A DNA stretch of 7,235 nt. Source: Persephonella sp. Lineage in GTDB: Bacteria > Aquificota > Aquificia > Aquificales > Hydrogenothermaceae. Shown here piece by piece: positions 1-5,833 of this stretch. Under the pieces are notes generated by a model. The model ran no database searches. It was not told the DNA's origin and saw nothing but the letters and a program-made list of their open reading frames with translations. The stretch lies in assembly GCA_027058925.1 (NCBI GenBank), contig JALTAS010000225.1:1-7235 (forward strand). The letters are read 5' to 3'. The position numbers and the translations under genes were made by a program. How positions within the stretch are numbered: the first letter of the stretch is position 1; each line of letters starts with the position of its first letter.

Positions 1-577
1 GTATATGCTGCTCTTCCAATTGTAGTGTATCAAGTTTTTCTATGACATCAGTGACATGGCATACATTTTTTGAGTAGTGTTTTAAAGCTGGTAGTACCTT
101 TGCTGCTCGTTTTAAGTGTGGATCGACATAAACAAGGGAGAGTGTTGCAAGTTTTTCTATTGGTGTTTCACTCTGAGAAGCTATTTTTATCTTTTTAAGG
201 AGTGTTTCATCGATGGGGGAGAGCTCTGTCTCTTTTTTCTCCATCTCAAGGGTGTCAAGGAATTTCTGCCTCTGGGCATCAAGCTCCTTTTTCATCTGCT
301 GATACAACCTTTCTTTTTCCTGCTGAACCTCTTTTGTTATCTCTGCCATTTTTGTCTTTCTTACCTCTTCTATCTGTTTAAGAAGCTGCTGATACTCCTC
401 TTTCAGCCTGTTGACCTTTGACTGGGCTTCCTCAGCCTCCCTTATCCTCTGGCTTATGTAATCCTTCCTTTTTTGCAGAACAGAGATAACAGGGTTGTAC
501 AGCAGTTTTTTCAGTATCCAGAGAAGAACAAAAAAGTTAATTATCTCAAAAATGTAGGTAAGAATATCAAACTTCAT
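1..577 (-). CDS. atpF: ATP synthase F0 subunit b, N-type-like (partial; C-terminal part unlike the family)
   Basis: The ATG at 577 opens a frame of 192 codons that runs off the window edge. Residues about 5-24 form one membrane helix (IINFFVLLWILKKLLYNPV), followed by a highly charged heptad-like coiled coil to about residue 117. This is the standard layout of the F0 stator subunit b, which links the membrane part to F1. Its place after the a and c genes agrees, and it starts 8 nt after the atpE stop, with AGGA at 585-588 overlapping that stop. From about residue 118 (base 225 and lower) the helical pattern ends. A Pro-, Thr- and His-containing stretch with a Cys follows (for example SPIDETLLKK and LVYVDPHLKR), which I cannot match to b subunits. 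It could be a diverged tail, a fused domain or a recombination/insertion junction. The N-terminal identity is secure; the nature of the tail is unknown. Confidence 0.82.
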   Translation of the reverse strand, partial: MKFDILTYIFEIINFFVLLWILKKLLYNPVISVLQKRKDYISQRIREAEEAQSKVNRLKEEYQQLLKQIEEVRKTKMAEITKEVQQEKERLYQQMKKELDAQRQKFLDTLEMEKKETELSPIDETLLKKIKIASQSETPIEKLATLSLVYVDPHLKRAAKVLPALKHYSKNVCHVTDVIEKLDTLQLEEQHI

Positions 578-585
578 CTTTCATC

Positions 586-852
586 CTACTTTGTAAAAAG
601 ATGTATAAACGGGTTTGCAAACAGTATTATCAATGCTATAACAAGGGAGTATATAGCAACAGACTCAACAACAGCAGCACCTATAAAGAAAAGTCTTATT
701 ATTGTGTTTGCCTGTTCAGGCTGTCTTGCTACAGATTCTATAGCCTTTGTGAGAGCTTCACCTTCTCCTCTTGAAGGCATAATCCCACCTATCGCTATTG
801 TAAAACCTGCTGTAAATATTGAAACAGCTGCAACTATTGTTAACGCATCCAC
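586..852 (-). CDS. atpE: ATP synthase F0 subunit c, Na+-type signature with two carboxylates
   Basis: This is an 88-residue hairpin proteolipid that forms the rotor ring turned by ion flow. Helix 1 spans about residues 5-28, the polar loop carries R43-Q44-P45-E46, and helix 2 spans about 51-80. Helix 2 has V61, E63 and S64 and the downstream IYSLVIALI block, very like Na+-binding c subunits such as that of Ilyobacter tartaricus (V/I63, E65, S66). By alignment from memory, E30 falls on the Na+-ligand Gln32 (GQG has become GEG) and V65 replaces Thr67. Each monomer thus has two carboxylates, a feature I associate with N-type ATPases. The start is GTG, chosen because a perfect AGGAGG lies 8 nt upstream and the length matches the family. 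The gene starts 15 nt after atpB stops. Ion choice (Na+ or H+) cannot be decided from sequence alone. Confidence 0.95.
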   Translation of the reverse strand: MDALTIVAAVSIFTAGFTIAIGGIMPSRGEGEALTKAIESVARQPEQANTIIRLFFIGAAVVESVAIYSLVIALIILFANPFIHLFTK

Positions 853-860
853 TTTAACAA

Positions 861-866
861 CCTCCT
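861..866 (-). promoter_or_regulatory. Shine-Dalgarno of atpE
   Basis: On the minus strand this reads AGGAGG, 8 nt before the GTG at 852. It supports the GTG start. It lies just beyond the atpB stop codon (868-870). This is the strongest ribosome binding site in the ATPase block, in keeping with the high copy number of subunit c per complex. Confidence 0.85.
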
Positions 867-867
867 T

Positions 868-1605
868 TTATATTTCATACCAGTCTTCTTTTATTCCTGA
901 AAGTTTTTTATCAATCTCTTCCACTTTCAAACCTGCAACGATGTACGCAAGGGTCAAAACTCCAAAAAGGTAAGCCTGAATAAGATCACCAACAACATTA
1001 AAAAGCATCATAGGAACAGGAACAAGAATACCTGTCAGAAGAACAAGCATAGCTATTATAAGATCCCAGCCTAACATATTTCCAAAAAGCCTGAATGTTA
1101 GAGAAACTATTCTTCCAAACTCACCTATAACATTAAGAGGAAAAAGGATAATGTTAGGCTGGAAGAACTTTTTAAAATAACCTATACCGTGGAATTTAAC
1201 GCCGTAATAATAAATAGAAAAAAATGTTATTGTGGAAAGACCTGCCACAGCAGACAGATTTCCTGTAGGGGTGTGGAAAGGTGGAACCATTCCTATAAGG
1301 TTTGAAAAAGCAACAAATATCCACATTGTTGCTATAAGAGAGAAAAATGGGAAAACAGGAGTCTGGGAAAAATCTCTTATCTGTTTTGCCATTGCGATTA
1401 TAACGGTCTCAACTATTATCTGTCTTAATGATGGATTTTCTACAGAAAGTTTCCTTGTAAGAAAATAAGAAAGAAAAATAATAACTCCCATAGCAACCCA
1501 TGTTGTTACAACAACATCTGTTATCACAAGATGCAGTTTCAAACTTCCTATCTGCAGATAACCAAGATCAATAAGCTCTTTTGTAAAAACTTTTTCGACA
1601 CCCAT
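868..1605 (-). CDS. atpB: ATP synthase F0 subunit a
   Basis: This 245-residue polytopic membrane protein forms the two ion half-channels against the c ring. The key segment is residues 165-181, with the essential stator arginine R172 in TFRLFGNM (E. coli aArg210). D181 sits nine residues later, at the position of E. coli aGlu219. Q210 in the last helix (DLIQAYLFGVLTLAYI) corresponds to aGln252. About five to six hydrophobic helices are visible, from residue 25 to about 226, with a charged C-terminal tail ending DWYEI. Length and motif order are normal for the family. The ATG at 1605 lies 1 nt after the stop of the upstream AtpR-like gene, and an AAGG about 10 nt upstream is a modest ribosome site, so translational coupling is likely. 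Confidence 0.96.
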   Translation of the reverse strand: MGVEKVFTKELIDLGYLQIGSLKLHLVITDVVVTTWVAMGVIIFLSYFLTRKLSVENPSLRQIIVETVIIAMAKQIRDFSQTPVFPFFSLIATMWIFVAFSNLIGMVPPFHTPTGNLSAVAGLSTITFFSIYYYGVKFHGIGYFKKFFQPNIILFPLNVIGEFGRIVSLTFRLFGNMLGWDLIIAMLVLLTGILVPVPMMLFNVVGDLIQAYLFGVLTLAYIVAGLKVEEIDKKLSGIKEDWYEI

Positions 1606-1606
1606 C

Positions 1607-1864
1607 TTATCTATACCTTAGTACGAAGTTTGTGTATGTCAACCTTGATATGTAAAATCCTATCAGAAAAAGGATAATACCCTCTCTGAAAACAACAGCA
1701 ACAGATAAAGCAATAATGGAAAAAGGAATAAATCTGAAGATAAATCCTGTGCTGTTTTTTCTCTTTATTATAGCTTTCTGGGAACTTATCAAAAGATGAT
1801 GAAAATACCCAATACCTGACAAAAAACCTGTTAAAAAGCTTAAAACCAAATCCAACCCATTCAT
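1607..1864 (-). CDS. atpR: AtpR-like small membrane subunit of N-type ATPase
   Basis: This 85-residue protein has three hydrophobic helices at about residues 5-25, 43-59 and 61-79. Two arginines lie in or at the edge of the second and third helices: R60 in VVFREG and R74 in FYISRL. Size, helix count, membrane arginines and position directly before subunit a fit AtpR, the accessory protein of N-type (Na+-type) ATPase operons. AtpR has been proposed in the literature to contact subunit c through its conserved arginines. The ATG overlaps the antiporter stop as ATGA, so translation is probably coupled. An alternative is an AtpI/AtpQ-like assembly helper, but AtpQ usually has two helices and comes before AtpR. 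The AtpR call rests on pattern and context, not on a search. Confidence 0.72.
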   Translation of the reverse strand: MNGLDLVLSFLTGFLSGIGYFHHLLISSQKAIIKRKNSTGFIFRFIPFSIIALSVAVVFREGIILFLIGFYISRLTYTNFVLRYR

Positions 1865-3087
1865 ACCTTTTTCTGTATCTCCCCTGCTTTTTTCAGTGCC
1901 AGTTCAGAAAAAACAGGACCTAAAAATTCATGAAGTGCCGTTGCACCAATAACTATATTAACAAGGATAACACCTATATCTCTGAATTCAGGGTTCTGGT
2001 ATGCAAGAAGTGCAAGACCTATAACGATTCCACCCTGTGGAAAAAGTGAAAAAGCAAGGTATTTTTTCACCTTTTCAGGTGCATTAGATAAGTGTCCGCC
2101 AATATAAACACCTGTAAATTTACCTGCAAATCGAGACAGAACATAAACAAAAACCATAGGAAAGTAATGGGCAAGAACTTTAAGGTTCAAGAATGCAGAA
2201 CCAACAACAAAAAATGCTGTAAATATAACATCTTCTATATAATTCTCAAGGGGTCCTTTGAACTTCTCATTTTCTTTATCTATATTAACAAGGGTTATCC
2301 CTGTTGTCATGGTTGACAAAAGCTCATCTATCCCAACAGCATGGGCAATAGAAAATGTAAGAAAAAGTATCCCCACTGTAACTGTAACAACCTCTTTTCT
2401 TTCCTCAGCAAATCTTCCAAGAAAATGCATAAGATATCCCATTAAAATGCCAAGAAATACAGCCCCACCTATCTGAATAAAAATATCCTTCAAAATCCCA
2501 ACTATCTTTATATCATTTCCACTAACAATAGAGGTTGCCACAGAATATCCAAGCACAAAGTTTATAATACCTGTTGCATCATCAAGGGCGGCAACACCAA
2601 GAACAGTAGTTGTAAGAACGCCTTTTGCTCTGAACTCATGTATAACAGCAAGGGTTGCAGTTGGATCTGTGGGGGATGCCAGTGCACCAAAAACAAAAGC
2701 AAGGGCAATAAGCATTTTTATATCAATATCCTGAAAGATCAAGAGATAAACAGCCATGGTAATAATAACAAACAAAAAGGCTATCTCTGCTTCACCAAGC
2801 GTTATATAAGCGATAGTTTTTCCAAGAGATTTTACTTTCTCCCAGGCAAGACTTGAACCTATCAGAAAAGTAATTATTGATAAACTTGCGTGTGTTATTA
2901 CATTTGATTTGTCTAAGAACTCCTGATCAATTATCCCGATCATGTAGGGACTCATAACGATCCCGGCAACTATATAACCGCTGACTCTTGGAAGTTTAAA
3001 CAGATTTGCTATATTTCCAAACAGATAACCAACAACAAGAATAAGACCAATCTCAAAAAGAACCCCCGCTTCCTTTATAAACTCCAA
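1861..3087 (-). CDS. Cation/proton (Na+/H+-type) antiporter, CPA superfamily
   Basis: This 408-residue integral membrane protein has about 12 hydrophobic segments. The cation-site motifs are clear: SPTDPTAT with D141, and ALDDATG with D169-D170. The two motifs lie about 28 residues apart, as in Na+/H+ exchanger folds. The TDP motif resembles CPA1 (NhaP-like) proteins, while the paired aspartates resemble electrogenic CPA2 exchangers (NapA-like). Other landmarks are SRFAGK (R319) and FPQGG near residue 350. There is no C-terminal TrkA-N or USP domain, so it is not a full Kef-type channel. The start is TTG at 3087, because AAGG/GGTGG lies just upstream and no ATG occurs before residue 45. It is the first gene of the block and overlaps the AtpR-like gene by 4 nt. 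The probable role is exchanging Na+ (or K+) for H+ at the inner membrane; ion and direction are not shown by the sequence. Confidence 0.88.
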   Translation of the reverse strand: MEFIKEAGVLFEIGLILVVGYLFGNIANLFKLPRVSGYIVAGIVMSPYMIGIIDQEFLDKSNVITHASLSIITFLIGSSLAWEKVKSLGKTIAYITLGEAEIAFLFVIITMAVYLLIFQDIDIKMLIALAFVFGALASPTDPTATLAVIHEFRAKGVLTTTVLGVAALDDATGIINFVLGYSVATSIVSGNDIKIVGILKDIFIQIGGAVFLGILMGYLMHFLGRFAEERKEVVTVTVGILFLTFSIAHAVGIDELLSTMTTGITLVNIDKENEKFKGPLENYIEDVIFTAFFVVGSAFLNLKVLAHYFPMVFVYVLSRFAGKFTGVYIGGHLSNAPEKVKKYLAFSLFPQGGIVIGLALLAYQNPEFRDIGVILVNIVIGATALHEFLGPVFSELALKKAGEIQKKV

Positions 3088-3090
3088 TTT

Positions 3091-3097
3091 CCACCTT
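3091..3097 (-). promoter_or_regulatory. Ribosome binding site of the antiporter, supporting a TTG start
   Basis: The minus strand reads AAGGTGG, with the AAGG part 6 nt before the TTG at 3087. No ATG or GTG in frame lies nearby, so this site fixes the start. A TTG at the head of the operon would be expected to give modest translation. Confidence 0.65.
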
Positions 3098-3137
3098 CTT
3101 TTTTTGTTATATATCTATAAAGATAATCAATGGGCAG

Positions 3138-3164
3138 ATTATGTCCATATAAAATCTATGTCAT
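3138..3164 (-). promoter_or_regulatory. Candidate sigma70-type promoter for the antiporter-ATPase block
   Basis: On the minus strand ATGACA (3159-3164, five of six to TTGACA) is followed after 15 nt by CATAAT (3138-3143, five of six to TATAAT). The spacer is shorter than the ideal 17 nt, so the match is tentative. It would give a 5' leader of about 45 nt before the TTG. It lies in the only intergenic gap that could serve this block. Confidence 0.35.
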
Positions 3165-3193
3165 AAAACAAGCCATAATTATTCGGTTATAAT
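3165..3193 (+). promoter_or_regulatory. Promoter of the metal efflux block, probably leaderless
   Basis: A perfect TATAAT lies at 3188-3193, with a weak -35 (AAAACA, 3165-3170) at a 17-nt spacing. Transcription would start near 3200, only about 4 nt before the ATG at 3204. No Shine-Dalgarno sequence precedes that ATG, which fits a leaderless message. The poor -35 could mean that an activator is needed, for example a metal-responsive one, but this is inference. Confidence 0.6.
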
Positions 3194-3203
3194 ACTTTTT
3201 GTT

Positions 3204-3497
3204 ATGAAAATGAAAAAAGCTATCTTTTTGCTTTTATTAATAGGTATATTTTTTCAGGTAACACATGATTTTATATTCTTTAAAGTTGATCCATGTATGA
3301 AACATGTTGAGACAGCGTACAAAATAAATGATGGCTACTGTGAAATTCATGAAAACCTTCATATGCCTTACATAAAACCTTTTATATATATTCCTATAAA
3401 CAAAAATTTTCAGGAAGTTTACTCTTTCACCTATGAAAACATATCTTTAGATCCATATATTTCAGAGATTTTTAAACCGCCTAAATCACTATCCTAA
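3204..3497 (+). CDS. Small exported Cys/His protein leading the metal efflux operon (unrecognised)
   Basis: I do not recognise this 97-residue protein. Residues 1-20 (MKMKKAIFLLLLIGIFFQVT) form a signal peptide or single membrane anchor, so the rest should lie in the periplasm. The mature part has C31-x2-H34 and, 12 residues later, C46-x2-H49-x3-H53. This is a pattern of possible metal ligands; it is not the CxxCH haem motif. The two cysteines could instead form a disulfide. The C-terminal half is aromatic-rich and ends in FKPPKSLS. It lies 52 nt before the outer-membrane factor gene, on the same strand, with no terminator visible between. A periplasmic metal-binding or sensing partner of the pump, like CusF or CzcE in role only, is a plausible guess. 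An ATG at 3210 is an alternative start. Confidence 0.75.
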   Translation: MKMKKAIFLLLLIGIFFQVTHDFIFFKVDPCMKHVETAYKINDGYCEIHENLHMPYIKPFIYIPINKNFQEVYSFTYENISLDPYISEIFKPPKSLS

Positions 3498-3538
3498 GAA
3501 TTTTCACACCCCTATTCTGTCTTTTTTCAATAAAACTC

Positions 3539-3544
3539 AGGAGG
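3539..3544 (+). promoter_or_regulatory. Shine-Dalgarno of the outer-membrane factor gene
   Basis: AGGAGG, 5 nt before the ATG at 3550. This contrasts with the first gene of the block, which has none. The 52-nt gap before the gene holds no hairpin or terminator that I can see. Confidence 0.85.
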
Positions 3545-3549
3545 AAATT

Positions 3550-4734
3550 ATGATTTACAGGTATTTGATCCTGTTTTTGTTTGTGTTTTCTTTAAGCTAT
3601 GGGGAAACATTTGATCAGGTTCTCAGTGAAGCCCTGCAAAAAAGCCCATATCTGAAAGCCGTTGAGAACCAGATAAAAGAGGTGGAGGGTGATATTGAGT
3701 CTGCAAAATCCCTTCCAAACCCTGAAGCTTCCCTTATGTTCGGGAGGCTTTACAGTCAGTCAGATGAAAGCGGTATAGTACTTACGGAGTTTTCTGTTGA
3801 ACAGCCTCTAAAGCTGTGGGGGACAAGGAAAAAGGCCATTGAGAAGGCACTGACAAAAAGATCGGCTTATCAGTATATGTTTGAAACAGAAAAAAGAAAG
3901 TTTATATCTGAGCTTTATACTGCATTTTATACAGCGCTTTTCAAAAAAGAGGTAATGAAGATCAAACAGATTGAGTACAGCATAACAAAAGACATCTACC
4001 GGTTTGTTGAAAAATCTTACAAGTTAGGAGAGGAAACTAAGCTGAACCTTTTCAGGGCTGAAAAAGATCTGAAGGTTGCACAGATTGAGCTGAAACAGGC
4101 AGAAACAGAGTACAACATCAGCCTGAAAAATCTGTCATCTCTGGCAGGCTTTGAGATAAAAGATGTTGAAGGAGACCTGTCTGCTGTAAAAGACCCGATA
4201 GATATAGACATAGATCAGATCCCACAGATCAGCTATCTGAAAAAATTAATAGAAACTGCAGAAAAAGGAATAGATCTGCAAAAAGCCCTTGCAAAACCAC
4301 AGGTAAGTATTGAGTTTGCTGCTTCAGAAGATGAGGTTGATCTGGGAAAATATGAGTTTGGCATAGGTATAAAAGCATCAATCCCGGTTTTTTACAGAAA
4401 CCAGGGGGAAATAATAAAACTTATATACAAGAAAAAAAGCTATATAAACTTGCTGAAACAGAAAAAAATATACTTCAGATCAAAGCTGAACAGCCTGAAA
4501 GAAAAATACTCTGTACTGATAAAACAGATACAGCAGATAGATCAGCAGATAATCCCGTCTGTATCCAACGCTTTAAAGCTTGGAGAAAAAAGCTTTAAGC
4601 TAAAAGAGATAACACTCTTTGAACTTTCTGATCTGAGAAAACAGTTTATTCAGGCTCTAATTTACAGAGCAAATACCCTAAAGCAGATCCACCAGACTTA
4701 CGGTAAATACATCAAAATAGGAGGACTGAGATGA
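3550..4734 (+). CDS. CzcC/CusC-like outer-membrane efflux protein (TolC family)
   Basis: This 394-residue outer-membrane channel subunit would pass metal ions from the periplasmic adaptor and RND pump to the outside. Residues 1-18 are a signal peptide, with likely cleavage after SYG. There is no lipobox cysteine, so it is not a lipoprotein like CusC. Two outer-membrane-efflux repeats follow at about 20-195 and 210-390, each made of long amphipathic helices. Family landmarks are SLPNPEAS near residue 54 and EQPLKLWGTRKKA at about 84-96. Length is typical for CzcC-type members. The stop codon overlaps the start of the adaptor gene as ATGA, so the two are probably translationally coupled. The substrate cannot be read from this protein. 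Confidence 0.92.
   Translation: MIYRYLILFLFVFSLSYGETFDQVLSEALQKSPYLKAVENQIKEVEGDIESAKSLPNPEASLMFGRLYSQSDESGIVLTEFSVEQPLKLWGTRKKAIEKALTKRSAYQYMFETEKRKFISELYTAFYTALFKKEVMKIKQIEYSITKDIYRFVEKSYKLGEETKLNLFRAEKDLKVAQIELKQAETEYNISLKNLSSLAGFEIKDVEGDLSAVKDPIDIDIDQIPQISYLKKLIETAEKGIDLQKALAKPQVSIEFAASEDEVDLGKYEFGIGIKASIPVFYRNQGEIIKLIYKKKSYINLLKQKKIYFRSKLNSLKEKYSVLIKQIQQIDQQIIPSVSNALKLGEKSFKLKEITLFELSDLRKQFIQALIYRANTLKQIHQTYGKYIKIGGLR
4719..4724 (+). promoter_or_regulatory. Shine-Dalgarno of the periplasmic adaptor gene
   Basis: AGGAGG inside the 3' end of the outer-membrane factor gene, 6 nt before the ATG at 4731. It confirms the overlapping ATGA start. Confidence 0.85.
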
Positions 4735-5822
4735 GATCTTTAAAAATGGTTGTAATTTTGTTTTTACTGATATCAATAAATGTGCTTGCAGGAGGCGGTC
4801 ACGGACATGGTCATGAAGGGGAAACAGAGTTTGAATTAACTCCCGACATTATAGAAAAACTACATATAAAATGGGAAAAGGTTTCACAGAAAGAGGTTTC
4901 AATAAAGAAAAGATACCCTGCTGTAGTAAAAGATGATCTCACGCTATCAGAAGCCATTTACTCACCTGTTGATGGAATAATCAAAAAGCTTTTCGTAAAA
5001 GAAGGTGACCCTGTAAAAAAAGGTCAAAAAGTTGCCCTTATATACTCTCCAGAGATAAAAAGGCTGATAGCCCAGATAAAGATGATGAAAGTAAAAGTAA
5101 AAAACCTGAAAGCCGTTTATGAAAGGGAAAAACAGCTCTTTGAGTCAGAGGTTATACCTTACGGAAGGTATTTTGAGGCAAAAATAAATTACGAAAACGC
5201 TGTTGGGGAACTTCAGGCGATGGAAGAATCTTTGAAAGCATACGGCGAAATTCAGGACATATACCTTGTTTTAAAATCCCATATAGACGGTTATGTGACA
5301 AAACAGAATGTGATATTAGGAGACAGCGTTGACCTGTCCAGACAGATATTCAGGATACATTCCCATGAAAAACTGTGGGTTGTTGCTATGGTTCCTGTTG
5401 CAGAAACCAAATTTTTCCAGAAAGGAAAAACAGTAATCATTATATCCCCCCTTGGAAAAACAAAGGGTATCATTGATTTTATAAGCCATAAAGTTGATCC
5501 TGAAACCAAGAGAAATGATGTAAGGATAATTGGAGACAACTCAAACGATACACTCAAACCTAACATGTTTGTTGATGTTTTGATTAAGAAAAAAAGTGTG
5601 AAAGGTGTTTTTATACCAGAAAAAGCCGTTGTTATAAAAGATGACAAATATTTTGTTTTCAAAAAGGAAGGGGATCATGTTTCTCCTATTGAAGTAATAT
5701 TAGGAGAAAAGGTTGACGGTCACTACAGGGTCATTGACGGTGTTCACGAGGGTGATCAGATAATCACAGAAGGTGTATCTTTCCTCAAAAGCAGATTTCT
5801 TGCTGAAGTTGAAGGACACTAA
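4731..5822 (+). CDS. CzcB/CusB-like periplasmic adaptor (membrane fusion protein) of a metal RND system
   Basis: This 363-residue adaptor would bridge the inner-membrane RND pump and the outer-membrane channel. Residues 1-20 are a signal peptide ending VLA. The predicted mature N-terminus has a glycine/histidine cluster with H24, H26 and H28 (GGGHGHGHEGE). A barrel-sandwich (lipoyl-like) half lies at about 77-108 (SPVDGIIKKLFVKEGDPVKKGQ). A short helical hairpin follows at about 110-170, and the second half-motif is at about 183-200 (SHIDGYV). The beta-barrel region includes LKPNMFVDV (276-284), and the membrane-proximal part has IPEKAVV (295-301). No lipobox is present. Length is close to CzcB/CusB. 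The histidine tail suggests binding of a divalent or soft metal, but the sequence does not say which. The RND gene starts 11 nt after the stop. Confidence 0.93.
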   Translation: MRSLKMVVILFLLISINVLAGGGHGHGHEGETEFELTPDIIEKLHIKWEKVSQKEVSIKKRYPAVVKDDLTLSEAIYSPVDGIIKKLFVKEGDPVKKGQKVALIYSPEIKRLIAQIKMMKVKVKNLKAVYEREKQLFESEVIPYGRYFEAKINYENAVGELQAMEESLKAYGEIQDIYLVLKSHIDGYVTKQNVILGDSVDLSRQIFRIHSHEKLWVVAMVPVAETKFFQKGKTVIIISPLGKTKGIIDFISHKVDPETKRNDVRIIGDNSNDTLKPNMFVDVLIKKKSVKGVFIPEKAVVIKDDKYFVFKKEGDHVSPIEVILGEKVDGHYRVIDGVHEGDQIITEGVSFLKSRFLAEVEGH

Positions 5823-5828
5823 AGGAGG
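5823..5828 (+). promoter_or_regulatory. Shine-Dalgarno of the RND pump gene
   Basis: AGGAGG starts right after the adaptor stop codon, 5 nt before the ATG at 5834. It fixes the start of the pump gene. Confidence 0.85.
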
Positions 5829-5833
5829 AAATC

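Noticed and set aside
1..240. Frameshift as the cause of the odd atpF tail
   Set aside because: The two alternative frames hit stops quickly and show no continued coiled-coil b-type sequence.
1..240. Insertion sequence at the atpF tail
   Set aside because: No terminal inverted repeat, target duplication or transposase motif can be recognised in the part visible. It stays only as one possible explanation of the junction.
116..421. Plus-strand open frame of 101 codons rich in Phe, Leu and Cys
   Set aside because: It is the complement of the Lys/Glu-rich coiled coil of atpF, which naturally reads as Phe/Leu. It has no supporting ribosome site.
473..973. Long plus-strand open frame of 166 codons
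   Set aside because: It lies opposite atpE and the ends of atpF and atpB, which are clear genes. Its translation is low-complexity, resembles no family I know, and has no ribosome site.
3112..3125. Small hairpin TATCT-ATAA-AGATA in the antiporter leader
   Set aside because: A five-base AT-rich stem with no U-tract is too weak for a terminator or riboswitch and is expected by chance in such DNA.
3288..3363. Haem c attachment in the small exported protein
   Set aside because: The motifs are CxxH and CxxHxxxH, not CxxCH, so covalent haem is unlikely.
5291..5662. Minus-strand open frame of 123 codons
   Set aside because: It is antisense to the adaptor gene, whose domains are clear, and has no signals of its own.
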